Assembly: GCA_018396865.1 (NCBI GenBank)
Contig: JAGTRB010000001.1
Span: 62,001-126,000 of the forward strand
Length of the DNA: 64,000 nucleotides
Direction: 5' to 3'
Origin: Candidatus Bathyarchaeota archaeon
GTDB lineage: Archaea; Thermoproteota; Bathyarchaeia; TCS64
Both the position numbers and the translations under genes were made by a program. Below, in pieces: positions 35,699 through 44,664 of the stretch. The notes beneath the pieces are model-generated. The model was not told the origin of the DNA. It made no database searches and saw only the letters and a program-made list of their open reading frames with translations. The first letter of the stretch is position 1. Every line of letters begins with the position of its first letter.

Positions 35699-35977
35699 TT
35701 AAACCTCAACTATTTTTGTGAGTTCGGTTAGTAACCTCTTAGAGTGTTCTAGGGCCTCCTCGACGAAGCTGTATCCCCTATAAGGGGCAGCCATAGATTC
35801 GATGTTAGATAATCCTTCCATAATCTGTCTTATCCTATCTTTATCCATCCTGTTTAAGGCATCTTTCAGGTCCCTTAGGGCTGCCAACACCCTCTCGGCG
35901 TCGTATGAGTAGTATGCGTAGGGTGAGATGAGCCCTTCTATAGCCTCTATCTCACGAATAGCCTCACTAACACTCAT
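35699..35977 (-). CDS. Small helical protein with an internal duplication
   Basis: 92 residues, no family recognised. Two halves resemble each other: IEGLISPYAYYSYDAERVLA and IESMAAPYRGYSFVEEALEH, each followed by a Leu-rich helix. That suggests a tandem helical-hairpin duplication. Charged and soluble, with AT-rich DNA upstream and no partner. Confidence 0.6.
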   Translation of the reverse strand: MSVSEAIREIEAIEGLISPYAYYSYDAERVLAALRDLKDALNRMDKDRIRQIMEGLSNIESMAAPYRGYSFVEEALEHSKRLLTELTKIVEV

Positions 35978-36147
35978 ATTACAACCCAGATGATGATCGA
36001 ATTAGTTAAAATATAAAAAAATTATTTTTGATATGGGCATATCCTATATCAGATGGCCTCCAGGCCCGGAATATCAAGAGGGATGAGGAGATCTTACCTC
36101 TTTTGAGGCCTTCTTATTATGTAATGTGGGATTCTTCCTCATCTCCT

Positions 36148-37239
36148 CTATTTCTCTATATAGCCGCAGAATCTGCAGGCGAGGTAGGCATAGGCCTTTA
36201 TTGCTGTGAGGTAGTCTTGAACCCTTATGTGTTCAATGTCTGTGTGGGCGAGCCTCTCCTCTCCAGGTCCGAGGCCTATGACGGGTATATCCAGCCAGGA
36301 GTAAAACCTTCCATCCGTGGCGAACCTCCATGTGGTGAGCCTGGGCTGTCTGCCCAGGGCCTCAGCTATGATCGACCTTGCCTCCTCCACGACTGGGTAT
36401 ATCTCCGGATCCGTATAGAATCCGGTGAACCCCCTTAGGCCCCTAACTATGCTTGAGGGGATGATCTGGGCTTCTAGTTCTGGATCCTCCCCCCTCATAT
36501 CTGATATCAACCCCTCCAATGTGCTCTTTAGGGCCTCGGCAGGATAGTCGGGGCCATTCCTGCAGTCTATGTATATCTCACACTCATCTGGGATCACGTT
36601 TGAGACATTAGGTTTAACCTGCAGCCTAGTCACCGCTATGGTGGTTCTCCCGAAGATCGGGTGCTCTGGGAGGCTTGGCTCCACCTCCTTCCTCAGCCTG
36701 TCTATTAGGTTCACGGCCTTGTAGAGGGCGTTTACCCCCCTCTCCGGGGTGCTGGCGTGGCAGCTCCTCCCTTTGATGTGGATGGTTACCCCTGAGGTGC
36801 CCCTATGGCCTAAGGCTATTTCTAGGTTGGTCGACTCGCCGATGACCACCAGGTCCCCTAGGAAGCGGCTCTCCTGGATGGTCGCTAGGGTTCCAGCTCC
36901 TCCAGTCTCCTCTTGGACAACCGCTGCGACCTTGAAGTCCCCCTTCAACCTTATTGGGAGCCTCTTTATGACCGCCCCTGCCATGGCCATCGCGGCTACC
37001 GCCCCCTTCATGTCGGAGGCCCCCCTTCCATAGATCACCTCCCCCTCAACCCCAAGGGGGTGGCCGTCCATGAGCCTCCCTGAGTAGGGTTCTATCATCC
37101 CTCCGGGTGGGACGTGGTCGAGGTGGCCGTTTAGGAGGAGTTTTCTACCTCCACCTATGCCCCTTATTGTCGCCATCACGTCATTAATCTCGTCTACCCT
37201 GACAGTGTCGAAACCGAGGCCCCACATCTCCTTCTCCAA
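36148..37239 (-). CDS. M20-family ArgE/DapE-type deacylase/peptidase, N-terminus uncertain
   Basis: Zinc/cobalt amidohydrolase, at least 363 residues. Metal and catalytic motifs are LLNGHLDHVPPG, IYGRGASDMKGAVAAM and VVQEETGGAGT. The dimerisation domain begins near GRSCHASTPERGVNALYKA. The first ATG (37239) lies inside the conserved fold. The same frame is open to 37413 and reads LLRRLINTPSPSGHEEEAAR upstream, clearly coding, but without ATG, GTG or TTG there except a TTG at 37251. An ATA at 37371 follows a GGAGGGAAGGG tract and would give about 407 residues, the family length. It follows the ferredoxin gene. Confidence 0.85.
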   Translation of the reverse strand: MEKEMWGLGFDTVRVDEINDVMATIRGIGGGRKLLLNGHLDHVPPGGMIEPYSGRLMDGHPLGVEGEVIYGRGASDMKGAVAAMAMAGAVIKRLPIRLKGDFKVAAVVQEETGGAGTLATIQESRFLGDLVVIGESTNLEIALGHRGTSGVTIHIKGRSCHASTPERGVNALYKAVNLIDRLRKEVEPSLPEHPIFGRTTIAVTRLQVKPNVSNVIPDECEIYIDCRNGPDYPAEALKSTLEGLISDMRGEDPELEAQIIPSSIVRGLRGFTGFYTDPEIYPVVEEARSIIAEALGRQPRLTTWRFATDGRFYSWLDIPVIGLGPGEERLAHTDIEHIRVQDYLTAIKAYAYLACRFCGYIEK

Positions 37240-37399
37240 GAGCCTTGCGGCTTCCTCCTCATGGCCGCTGGGGCTGGGTGTATTGATAAGCCTCCTGAGG
37301 AGGTTTAGAGCGTCTTCCCTGATCTCATCGACCGCCTCGTGTATCCTCTTTAAAAGGCTTTGGAGCTCTATTTTCTCCCTTCCCTCCGTTACTTTGGGC

Positions 37400-37588
37400 T
37401 TATCCCTCGATCGTTATGGCCTCCACTGGGCACGCGGCCTCACAGGCTCTGCACACCAGGCATAGATCCACGTTTACTGGTGTGACCTTTCCCTCCTTGA
37501 TCTCGTAGACTCCCATGGGGCAGAGGCTTAGGCATGTCTGGCATAGGGTGCACCTCTCGTGGTCCACCGTTATGCTCTTCATGACCAA
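37400..37588 (-). CDS. Two-cluster [4Fe-4S] ferredoxin
   Basis: Low-potential electron carrier of 62 residues. Cluster motifs CTLCQTCLSLCPMG and CLVCRACEAACPVE have the standard CxxCxxCxxxCP spacing, with Thr or Val at the third position of each. The start is ATG 37588. It ends just before the M20 gene, with which it may be co-transcribed. Likely acceptor for the Kor and Ior oxidoreductases. Confidence 0.92.
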   Translation of the reverse strand: MVMKSITVDHERCTLCQTCLSLCPMGVYEIKEGKVTPVNVDLCLVCRACEAACPVEAITIEG

Positions 37589-37650
37589 CCGATCGCTCCT
37601 TGAAATCCACAGGTCTATTAAACTAATTAAACTATTTTTATGGTTTCGGC

Positions 37651-39351
37651 CTATAGGGCGTTCACATCTCCCTCAAGCCTTATCCTCGCCTGCCTTATCC
37701 GCCTGATCAGCTCTCTCCTCCTCCTCTCGAACTCCCCGCGGCTTATCCTCCTGCTCCTGAGGTGGGCCTCTAGAGCCCTGAGGTCGGATTCCACCTTCCT
37801 CAGCTCCTCCTCATCCATGTCTATTGCCTCAAGCTTCTTGGTGAGGCCCGGCTCCTTCTCCTCTAGCCTAGACCTGAGTCTTCTCAGATCCCTCAGGAGT
37901 TCTCCCTGCCTCCTAGTTATCTCCCCAAACCTCCTCTCATAGTGCTCCCTCCCCACCTCTTTCCTCTCGAACTTCTCCTGGAGCTCCTCAAGCTCTGCTA
38001 GGAGGGCTATCCTATCGAGGTAGATATCCCTGTAGCTCTCGAGCTCCCTAGGCTTTTCCTCTCTTCCCCTCTCCTCGGCCCTTCTCCTCCTGGAGATGTA
38101 TATGGGGACTATCACGCACGCGGCTATGATGAGCCACTGGGCTACCCTTAGGGCTGAGTAGAGGATGGGCCAGTTGTACTCGACCACCACCTCGAGGCTC
38201 TCTCCCGGTATTAGGCCTCCCAACTCGAAGCCCGCTTCCTGGGAGAGCATCGAGACAGGCTTAATGAAGTCTGGTTCTGGAGAGGAGCCTATTAGGCTTC
38301 CCCCCTCTGGGAGGATGATTCTAAGGGCGCCTCTCTTCAAGTAGCTGGTAGGGGCGTCGACCCTATATCTCAACATATGCCTCTCCCATCCGCCCTCCAC
38401 CCTGCCCCCCGTTGGGAGGGAGTACTTGACCCATAGGCTCATCCTCATCCCCTCGCCTATCGAGATCCTGGGGAAGACCTGAAGCTCCTTGTGGTCTTCA
38501 TTATCCCTGTATGAGAGGGTGAGGGGACCGGTTACATCCCTGGCCTCGATGTTCGTTGAGTCCCTGGGAATCCTTAGTTTGATGTAGTTTACGGTCGGCC
38601 CTCTGTTGTTTATGACGTAGTTATCCTCTATCTCAAGATTCCACCTAGATATCCTTATGCTCCTCACAAGCTCGTAATCGAGGATCTGCTCATCGCCTGA
38701 AGCTGGTTGATAGCTCACCATCGCGGTCTCGTCCCTCAAGGGGGCTAGGGACTCCCCCTGATGGCTCAGGGTCCAGACTCCCCCCTCCGTGGAGTTGGTG
38801 ATTGGAACGGGCGAGAATACCTCGGCTAGGCTTGCGCCCCTGGGGAGGACCATGCTGAAGTTGAAGCTTGTGATATTGTGGGGTAGCAGTGGGTAAACCG
38901 GGATGAGCGCCCTGTGGAGGTTTCCTAAGGAGGTGATCCACCCATATGAGATGTATTGAGCCCTTATGGTGAGATTCGCCTCACCATCTATCGTGAATGG
39001 TCTGGGTAGCTTCAGAGATATCCATCGAGCATCCATGATGGTATTCCCTGTCCCCTCCTCATACTCCAAGGTTCTCCACTCCCCCTCCACCAACATGGAG
39101 AAGGAGCACCTCTCAAACTCGAACCCCTTGAGGGCTCCGATATCAAATCTCTCGATTATGACCCTAGAGCCCTCTGGGGCCCTTAAGGTGAAGGTATCGT
39201 TCATGGTTATTAGGCCAGAGCCGATCACCTCCACCCTTCTATCGACCTCTATGTATAGAGGGGCCATCTCCTGAGAGTTGGCTGGCTGAACTGTCTGTAG
39301 GATGATCAACATGAAGAGGAGGGTCGGCTTCCACCTCATCCCTTCCACCAT
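37651..39351 (-). CDS. Exported membrane protein with large extracytoplasmic domain and cytoplasmic coiled coil
   Basis: 566 residues. A signal peptide (about 8-27, ending near NSQ) precedes a beta-rich extracytoplasmic domain (about 30-390). A transmembrane helix (VAQWLIIAACVIVPIYI, near 400) and a long charged coiled coil follow, full of Glu and Arg heptads to the C-terminus. No enzyme motif. The N-terminal domain order vaguely recalls ribophorin I, but I would not press that. A role in surface assembly or mechanosensing is possible. Monocistronic, 113 nt from divergent gcvPA. Confidence 0.72.
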   Translation of the reverse strand: MVEGMRWKPTLLFMLIILQTVQPANSQEMAPLYIEVDRRVEVIGSGLITMNDTFTLRAPEGSRVIIERFDIGALKGFEFERCSFSMLVEGEWRTLEYEEGTGNTIMDARWISLKLPRPFTIDGEANLTIRAQYISYGWITSLGNLHRALIPVYPLLPHNITSFNFSMVLPRGASLAEVFSPVPITNSTEGGVWTLSHQGESLAPLRDETAMVSYQPASGDEQILDYELVRSIRISRWNLEIEDNYVINNRGPTVNYIKLRIPRDSTNIEARDVTGPLTLSYRDNEDHKELQVFPRISIGEGMRMSLWVKYSLPTGGRVEGGWERHMLRYRVDAPTSYLKRGALRIILPEGGSLIGSSPEPDFIKPVSMLSQEAGFELGGLIPGESLEVVVEYNWPILYSALRVAQWLIIAACVIVPIYISRRRRAEERGREEKPRELESYRDIYLDRIALLAELEELQEKFERKEVGREHYERRFGEITRRQGELLRDLRRLRSRLEEKEPGLTKKLEAIDMDEEELRKVESDLRALEAHLRSRRISRGEFERRRRELIRRIRQARIRLEGDVNAL

Positions 39352-39464
39352 GGGAGATTATAACTGCAGACCCCAAATTTAAATAATGAGGAGGATGATC
39401 TCCTCTCCCCGTGCGCTGGTGAGGTGGAGGCCTTGAGAGATGAAGGGGGAGGAGGTTTTTCGAG

Positions 39465-40847
39465 TTGAGTAGGACCAACCCATACCTTCCAAACTCCGTC
39501 CAGGAGATCAAGGAGAGGATGATGGAGAGGATGGGGATCCGCTCAATAGATGAACTATACTCGGATATCCCTGAGGAGCTGAGGTTTAAGGATGAGCTGA
39601 GGATCCCGGGGCCACACTCAGAGGAGGAGGTCAGGAGAATGGTCACGGCGCTTCTTGAGAGGAACTGGAGGTTCAGGTGCCCACCCTTCCTCGGTGGAGG
39701 TGTCTACCCCCATTATGTGCCTGCCGCAGTCGACGAGATAGTTGGAAGAGCCGAGTTCCTTACCAGCTATACGCCATATCAGCCCGAGGTCAGCCAGGGG
39801 ATGCTCCAAGCGATCTTCGAATATCAGAGCCTCATCTGCGAGCTCGTGGGCCTCGATGTGGCCTGCGCCTCCCTCTACGACTGGTCCTCAGCCCTCGGGG
39901 AGGCCGCGAGGATGGCCAATAGGCTCAACCACAGGAGTACTATCCTCGTCCCGTACCTCATGAGTCCACGAAGGCTAGCGGTTCTTAAGACCTACACAGA
40001 GCCCGTAGGCATGAAGGTACGTGGCGTGGATTATGACAGGGAGACTGGCCTTCTGGATCTGGATGACCTGACGGTGAAGGTTAACGGAAGGGTTGCAGCC
40101 ATATATCTGGAGAACCCCTCCTACCTCGGATTCGTGGAGGAGGAGGCCGAGGCAGTTGGAGAGATAGCCCACGAATCTGGCGCCTTATTCATAGTCGGAG
40201 TGGATCCGATCTCACTAGGGCTTCTCAAGGCTCCAGGAGACTATGGAGCGGATATAGTGATAGGGGAGGGGCAACCGCTTGGGAATCACATGAACTATGG
40301 TGGACCCCTCCTTGGCATCTTCGCATGCAGAGATGACCCCCAGATGATCAGGCAGATTCCGGGGAGGCTGATAGGAATGACAGAGACCCTTGATGGATCT
40401 AGGAGGGGTTATGTCATGGCCCTGCAGGCCAGGGAGCAGCACATAAGGAGGGAGAAGGCCACCTCGAACATCTGCACGAATGAGGCCCTCTGCGCCCTGG
40501 CGGGCGCCGCCTACCTCTCCCTACTTGGGCCGACGGGCCTGAGGGAGCTCTGCGAGGTTGTTGTGAGCAGGGCTCGCTACGCCATGAGGAGGATCTGTGA
40601 GCTCCCAGGGGCCCGCGCCCCGATCTTCAGCAGCTTCCACTTCAAGGAGTTCACGGTCTCCCTCCTGAATAAGCCGGTTAATGAGGTTCATAAGAGGCTC
40701 TTGGAGAGGGGGATCCACGGTGGGAAACCCCTCGTCGAGGAGTTTCCTGAGCTCGGCGAGGCAGCCCTCTACTGCGTAACAGAGATGCATACAAAGGAGG
40801 ACATCGATCTCCTGGTCTCGGCCTTAGGGGAGGCATTGGAGGGATGA
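39465..40847 (+). CDS. gcvPA: Glycine dehydrogenase (decarboxylating) subunit 1
   Basis: N-terminal half of the P-protein of the glycine cleavage system, 460 residues. FLGGGVYPHYVPAAVDEI, TPYQPEVSQGMLQAIFEYQS and IVIGEGQPLGNHMNYGGPLL are characteristic. It forms the PLP enzyme with subunit 2. Start TTG 39465; the 3' end overlaps gcvPB by 4 nt (ATGA). No gcvT, gcvH or lpd gene is in the window, so the remaining components must lie elsewhere. Confidence 0.96.
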   Translation: MSRTNPYLPNSVQEIKERMMERMGIRSIDELYSDIPEELRFKDELRIPGPHSEEEVRRMVTALLERNWRFRCPPFLGGGVYPHYVPAAVDEIVGRAEFLTSYTPYQPEVSQGMLQAIFEYQSLICELVGLDVACASLYDWSSALGEAARMANRLNHRSTILVPYLMSPRRLAVLKTYTEPVGMKVRGVDYDRETGLLDLDDLTVKVNGRVAAIYLENPSYLGFVEEEAEAVGEIAHESGALFIVGVDPISLGLLKAPGDYGADIVIGEGQPLGNHMNYGGPLLGIFACRDDPQMIRQIPGRLIGMTETLDGSRRGYVMALQAREQHIRREKATSNICTNEALCALAGAAYLSLLGPTGLRELCEVVVSRARYAMRRICELPGARAPIFSSFHFKEFTVSLLNKPVNEVHKRLLERGIHGGKPLVEEFPELGEAALYCVTEMHTKEDIDLLVSALGEALEG

Positions 40848-42376
40848 GGTTGAGGAGGTTCAGGCAGGCCGACTGGGATGAGCCGCTTATATTTGAGCTG
40901 GGATGTGAGGGGAGGGTGGGCTCCTCGGTCCCGGCGGTGGAGCCCGAGGTGAGGGATGAGGTTGGCGAGATCGAGGATCTCATACCTGCAAACATGCTGA
41001 GGGAGGAGCCACCGAGGCTTCCGGAGGCCTCGGAGGTTGAGGTTCTACGCCATTACATCCACCTATCCCAGATGAACTATGGGGTCAACTCCAGTGGAAT
41101 GTATCCGCTGGGGAGCTGCACGATGAAGTATAATCCCGTGATCAATGAGGCCTTGGCCTCCAACCCAGCCTTAACCGAGGTCCACCCAGACCAGGATGAT
41201 GTGACCGTCCAGGGGATCCTAGAGCTGCTATATAGGTTGAAGATCTGGCTCCAGGAGCTGACGGGCATGGATGATGGGAGCCTGGAGCCCGCCGCGGGGG
41301 CTCAGGGGGAGTTTCTTGGAAACCTGATCATGAGGGCCTATCACGCAGATAGGGGTGAGCTGGAGAGGAGGAGGGAGGTGATAATACCTGACTCTGCCCA
41401 TGGAACAAACCCCGCCAGCGCCGCTATGGCAGGCTTCAAGGTAGTAGAGGTTCCCTCGGGGGAGGACGGATGTGTGGACCTCGAAGCCCTAGAGAGCGTT
41501 GTCGGGGAGGAGACGGCCGGCCTCATGCTGACCAACCCAAACACCCTTGGCATATTCGAGTCGAGGATCTCGGAGATCTCGGAGATAGTCCACAGGGCTG
41601 GAGGGTTGATGTACTATGATGGCGCAAACCTCAACGCGCTCATGGGGAGATGCAGGCCTGGAGATATGGGCTTCGACATCGTTCACCTCAACCTCCACAA
41701 GACCTTCTCCACCCCGCATGGAGGGGGAGGCCCCGGATCAGGCCCAGTCCTCGTGAAGGCCTTCCTATCAGACTATCTCCCCGTTCCAGTGGTGGTCTAT
41801 AGGGATGGGCTCTACAGGCTGAGCTACGATAGGCCCAAGACGGTCGGCAAGGTCCACGGATATTATGGGAACATCTCCCCCATCCTCAAGGCCTACGCCT
41901 ACATCCTCTCCATGGGCGGGGAAGGACTGAGGGAGGCCTCGGAGATAGCGGTCCTCAACTCAAACTACCTAGCCCAAAGGCTGAAGGATGTCAGAGGCCT
42001 ATCCCTCCCCTATGCCCCTGGTGTACCGAGGAAGCACGAGTTCGTATTAAGCGCCTCCAAGATGGCTGAGGAGACTGGGGTTAGAGCCCTCCACATAGCC
42101 AAGAGGCTCCTCGATTACGGCATCCACGCACCTACCATCTACTTCCCCCTTATAGTCCCTGAGGCCCTTATGATAGAGCCCACTGAGACGGAGCCTCTCG
42201 AGGCCCTAGACCACCTGGTTGAGGCCTTTGAGGAGATCTCCAGCCTAGCCTACTCTAAGCCCGGGGAGGTCCAGGCATCGCCTAGGAACACCACGGTCGG
42301 CCGCCTAGATGATGTGAAAGCCAGTCATCCTAGAACCATGTGCCTGAGCTATAGGATGCTTAGAAAAACCCGATGA
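40844..42376 (+). CDS. gcvPB: Glycine dehydrogenase (decarboxylating) subunit 2
   Basis: PLP-binding half of the P-protein, 510 residues. The Schiff-base Lys is K286 in HLNLHKTFSTPHGGGGPGSG. SSGMYPLGSCTMKYNP and PAAGAQGEFLGNL are conserved. It decarboxylates glycine and passes the aminomethyl group to lipoylated GcvH. Translationally coupled to gcvPA by an ATGA overlap. Confidence 0.96.
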   Translation: MRLRRFRQADWDEPLIFELGCEGRVGSSVPAVEPEVRDEVGEIEDLIPANMLREEPPRLPEASEVEVLRHYIHLSQMNYGVNSSGMYPLGSCTMKYNPVINEALASNPALTEVHPDQDDVTVQGILELLYRLKIWLQELTGMDDGSLEPAAGAQGEFLGNLIMRAYHADRGELERRREVIIPDSAHGTNPASAAMAGFKVVEVPSGEDGCVDLEALESVVGEETAGLMLTNPNTLGIFESRISEISEIVHRAGGLMYYDGANLNALMGRCRPGDMGFDIVHLNLHKTFSTPHGGGGPGSGPVLVKAFLSDYLPVPVVVYRDGLYRLSYDRPKTVGKVHGYYGNISPILKAYAYILSMGGEGLREASEIAVLNSNYLAQRLKDVRGLSLPYAPGVPRKHEFVLSASKMAEETGVRALHIAKRLLDYGIHAPTIYFPLIVPEALMIEPTETEPLEALDHLVEAFEEISSLAYSKPGEVQASPRNTTVGRLDDVKASHPRTMCLSYRMLRKTR

Positions 42377-42436
42377 CCCCTGGTTAATTCACATACTTTT
42401 TATACAACTCGTATCGAACTCGTCTAGGGAGGAGCA

Positions 42437-42946
42437 TTGCTGGGAGCCGCGCTTAGCCATCTGATAATGCAGGAGTTTAACTACCTCCAGAGGCCGCCGA
42501 TATCCACCCTCCTCATCCTCCTCATATCCGCCCTGATAAGCCTGGTAACAGCCCTCGCAAACAGGAAGGTGATGAACCTTGAGGAGTATAGGAGGCTGAC
42601 TATCCAGTCCCATGAGGCGAGGAGGGAGCTCATGGAGGCTATGAGGAGCGGGAGCCAGAGGAGGATAGCTAAGGCCCAGAAGCAGCAGCAGGAGATGATG
42701 AAGGCCCAGCAGAAGATGATGATGGACAGGATGAAGATAACCCTCCTCTTCATAATCCCCTTCCTCATCATATGGCAGGCCCTCGTGAACTTTTTCAGGG
42801 GGGTGGTTGCCTACATGCCCTTCGACGCCCCCTTCATAGGCAGGGAGCTGACCGTCACCCACTGGTATATAATCTGCTCCATATCAACAAACATCATAAT
42901 ATCAAGGATCCTCGGTTTGACCTTCGAGGTTGAGCCCACAGGCTGA
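42437..42946 (+). CDS. EMC3/TMCO1-family membrane insertase (DUF106)
   Basis: Oxa1-superfamily insertase homologue, 169 residues. Three transmembrane helices lie at about 24-42, 98-120 and 140-160, with a long charged cytosolic coiled coil between the first two (EARRELMEAMRSGSQRRIAK...). It ends 12 nt before cmk and belongs to the ancient archaeal DUF106-cmk-rpl14e string. Expected role: insertion of membrane proteins alongside SecYE and SRP. ATG/TTG start 42437 with GGAGG at about 42429-42433. Confidence 0.9.
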   Translation: MLGAALSHLIMQEFNYLQRPPISTLLILLISALISLVTALANRKVMNLEEYRRLTIQSHEARRELMEAMRSGSQRRIAKAQKQQQEMMKAQQKMMMDRMKITLLFIIPFLIIWQALVNFFRGVVAYMPFDAPFIGRELTVTHWYIICSISTNIIISRILGLTFEVEPTG

Positions 42947-42958
42947 AGGGGAATCTGA

Positions 42959-43519
42959 ATGGCTGAGAAGAAGGCCCGAAGGGGAAGCCTCGTGATAGCC
43001 ATAGGGGGCCTCCACGGAACTGGAAAGTCTACCCATGCTAGAAGGCTGGCGAGGGCCCTTGGCCTGAGATATGTATCGGCCGGCCTCCTCTTCAGAAGAT
43101 TGGCTGAGGAGAGGGGGGTCAGCCTAGAGGAACTATCCAGATCCGCGGAGGAAGACCCCGACATAGACAGGCTCATAGACGGGATGACTAGGGAGGAGGC
43201 CAGGAGAGGGGGGGTCGTCATCGATGGAGCCCTATCCGCCTGGATGGCTGAGGAAGCAGACATAAAGATACTCCTAACATCCCCCTTGGAGGCAAGAATA
43301 GAGAGGATAGCGGCAAGGGATGGCCTCACCATTGAGGAGGCGAGGAGGAGGACTCTATCTAGGGAGGAGATGGAGAGAGGCCGATTCAAGAAGCTCTACG
43401 GCATAGACGTCCTAGACACATCAATCTACGACATAGTCATCAACACCGAACTCTTTGACGCGGAGGGAACAGCGAGAATCCTTAAAAAGATCGTCCATGA
43501 ATACTGCTCAAAAAGGTGA
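42959..43519 (+). CDS. cmk: Cytidylate kinase
   Basis: P-loop nucleoside monophosphate kinase of 186 residues. Walker A is GLHGTGKST (about 18-26). LRYVSAGLLFRRLAEE, VVIDGALSAWM and DTSIYDIVINTELF fit archaeal Cmk (AdoK-like fold). It phosphorylates CMP/dCMP to the diphosphates. Placed between EMC3 and L14e as in many archaea, with spacings of 12 and 6 nt, so one transcript. Confidence 0.94.
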   Translation: MAEKKARRGSLVIAIGGLHGTGKSTHARRLARALGLRYVSAGLLFRRLAEERGVSLEELSRSAEEDPDIDRLIDGMTREEARRGGVVIDGALSAWMAEEADIKILLTSPLEARIERIAARDGLTIEEARRRTLSREEMERGRFKKLYGIDVLDTSIYDIVINTELFDAEGTARILKKIVHEYCSKR

Positions 43520-43525
43520 GTTGAG

Positions 43526-43795
43526 TTGGTAATGGAACCGGGCAGGATCTGCGTCAAGCTGACGGGTCGAGAAAGAGGTAGGAGATGCGTTATAGTGGAG
43601 ATTATAGACAGGAACTTCGCCCTCGTGACGGGGCCCAAGGATGTCACCGGGGTCAGAAGGAGGAGGGTTAACATGAACCATCTCAAGCCTCTCAACCTTA
43701 AGATAGATATAGGGAGGGGGGCCTCGGACGAGGAGGTGAAGGCTGCGCTAGGAAGGGCTGGCTTAAACCTTGAGAAGCCTTTAGAGGGGTCTTAA
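43526..43795 (+). CDS. rpl14e: Ribosomal protein L14e (eL14)
   Basis: Large-subunit protein of 89 residues. PGRICVKLTGRERGRRCVIVEI is the KOW-like N-terminus, and RRRRVNMNHLKPLNLKIDI the basic C-terminal part. In many archaea it is followed by cbf5; here cbf5 is about 30 kb away. It is the last gene of the DUF106-cmk-rpl14e string. Confidence 0.95.
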   Translation: MVMEPGRICVKLTGRERGRRCVIVEIIDRNFALVTGPKDVTGVRRRRVNMNHLKPLNLKIDIGRGASDEEVKAALGRAGLNLEKPLEGS

Positions 43796-43920
43796 AGGAT
43801 CCCTAGGCCTAGTAAGCACCATTGAGAAATCCTAAAGCGAGGGCCGGAAGCCGAAGATCAGATGTTTATTGAATTTCGCCACCATATCACCGTATCTGAA
43901 CAAACCTATATCTATATCCC

Positions 43921-43937
43921 TCGCCTGGAACAGGCGA
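43921..43937. terminator. Stem-loop between convergent genes
   Basis: TCGCCTG-GAA-CAGGCGA forms a perfect 7-bp hairpin with a 3-nt loop, located between rpl14e and the oppositely oriented DUF131 gene. It may stabilise or end transcripts. No long T-run follows directly. Confidence 0.35.
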
Positions 43938-43981
43938 TCATCTTACTTCTAATGTCCATTTCATAAAAAGAATAAAACGAT

Positions 43982-44254
43982 CTAGGCTTCGGGGTGGAAT
44001 CTGAGACGGAATAGAATTATGGTTATTGCGAGGAAGATGAACATTAAGAAGAGGAAGGCCAGGATGTGGGAGCTCTCAGGCCCGGCCCCTATGATTATGG
44101 GTATAGGGCCTATGAGGATGAACCCCCCATAGGAGGCTGAGGTGGCCGGGGCCTTCGAAATAAGCCCTATTATGGTGACAATTATGCCTATGAACATCAG
44201 GATGAAGCCCAATAAGAATATCTTCATCCCTAGGCTTACACCGGCCTCAGGCAT
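43982..44254 (-). CDS. DUF131 (TIGR00304) small membrane protein
   Basis: 90 residues, two transmembrane helices (LLGFILMFIGIIVTIIGLI and ILAFLFLMFIFLAITIILF) separated by the DUF131 signature GGFILIGPIPIIIGAG. Start ATG 44254; the longer ORF only reads the neighbouring gene out of frame. It lies 5 nt after a second DUF131 gene, so the pair is co-transcribed and probably heterodimeric. Function unknown in archaea. Confidence 0.85.
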   Translation of the reverse strand: MPEAGVSLGMKIFLLGFILMFIGIIVTIIGLISKAPATSASYGGFILIGPIPIIIGAGPESSHILAFLFLMFIFLAITIILFRLRFHPEA

Positions 44255-44259
44255 CCTTC

Positions 44260-44499
44260 TCACCCCAGGTGGAGTATGAGGGAGAAGATTATGAGGAAGA
44301 GTGCGATGGCCAACGCCGGTAGGATCCACCTCGAGCCCTTCCCGAAGATGAGGGGTATTGGCCCGACCATGATTATGCCTCCTCCCTCCACCTCTCCTCC
44401 CTCCCTCCTCATCGAGCCCGATATGGATATGATTATCCCAAGGAATGCTATGATGAAACCCGCGAAGATTAGGATGATGCCCCATGAAGCCGCGTCCAT
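44260..44499 (-). CDS. DUF131 (TIGR00304) small membrane protein, first of pair
   Basis: 79 residues. The helix GIILIFAGFIIAFLGIIISI, the signature GGGIIMVGPIPLIFGKG and the helix LPALAIALFLIIFSLILHL match DUF131. It is the promoter-proximal member of the tandem pair. Function unknown; the arrangement suggests duplication. Confidence 0.85.
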   Translation of the reverse strand: MDAASWGIILIFAGFIIAFLGIIISISGSMRREGGEVEGGGIIMVGPIPLIFGKGSRWILPALAIALFLIIFSLILHLG

Positions 44500-44664
44500 A
44501 TCTCAGCAAGAGATCCGAAGGGAGGGAAGATATACCTTTTCCTGTTCCATGCGTCCAAGTGAGGAGCTGAAGCTTGTGTTAGGGTTTTATAAAGATGGCT
44601 TTTTTACGGTTTTAACGGTTTAAGCCCTTACCTCAACCATTCGCCGACTGTATTTCCCTCTAGT

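Noticed and set aside
42389-42862. 157-codon ORF on the minus strand opposite the EMC3-like gene
   Set aside because: It is His/Leu/Pro-rich antisense sequence to a well-supported gene and lacks any family pattern.
44255-44509. N-terminal extension of the second DUF131 gene
   Set aside because: It is His/Gly-rich shadow sequence of the first DUF131 gene.
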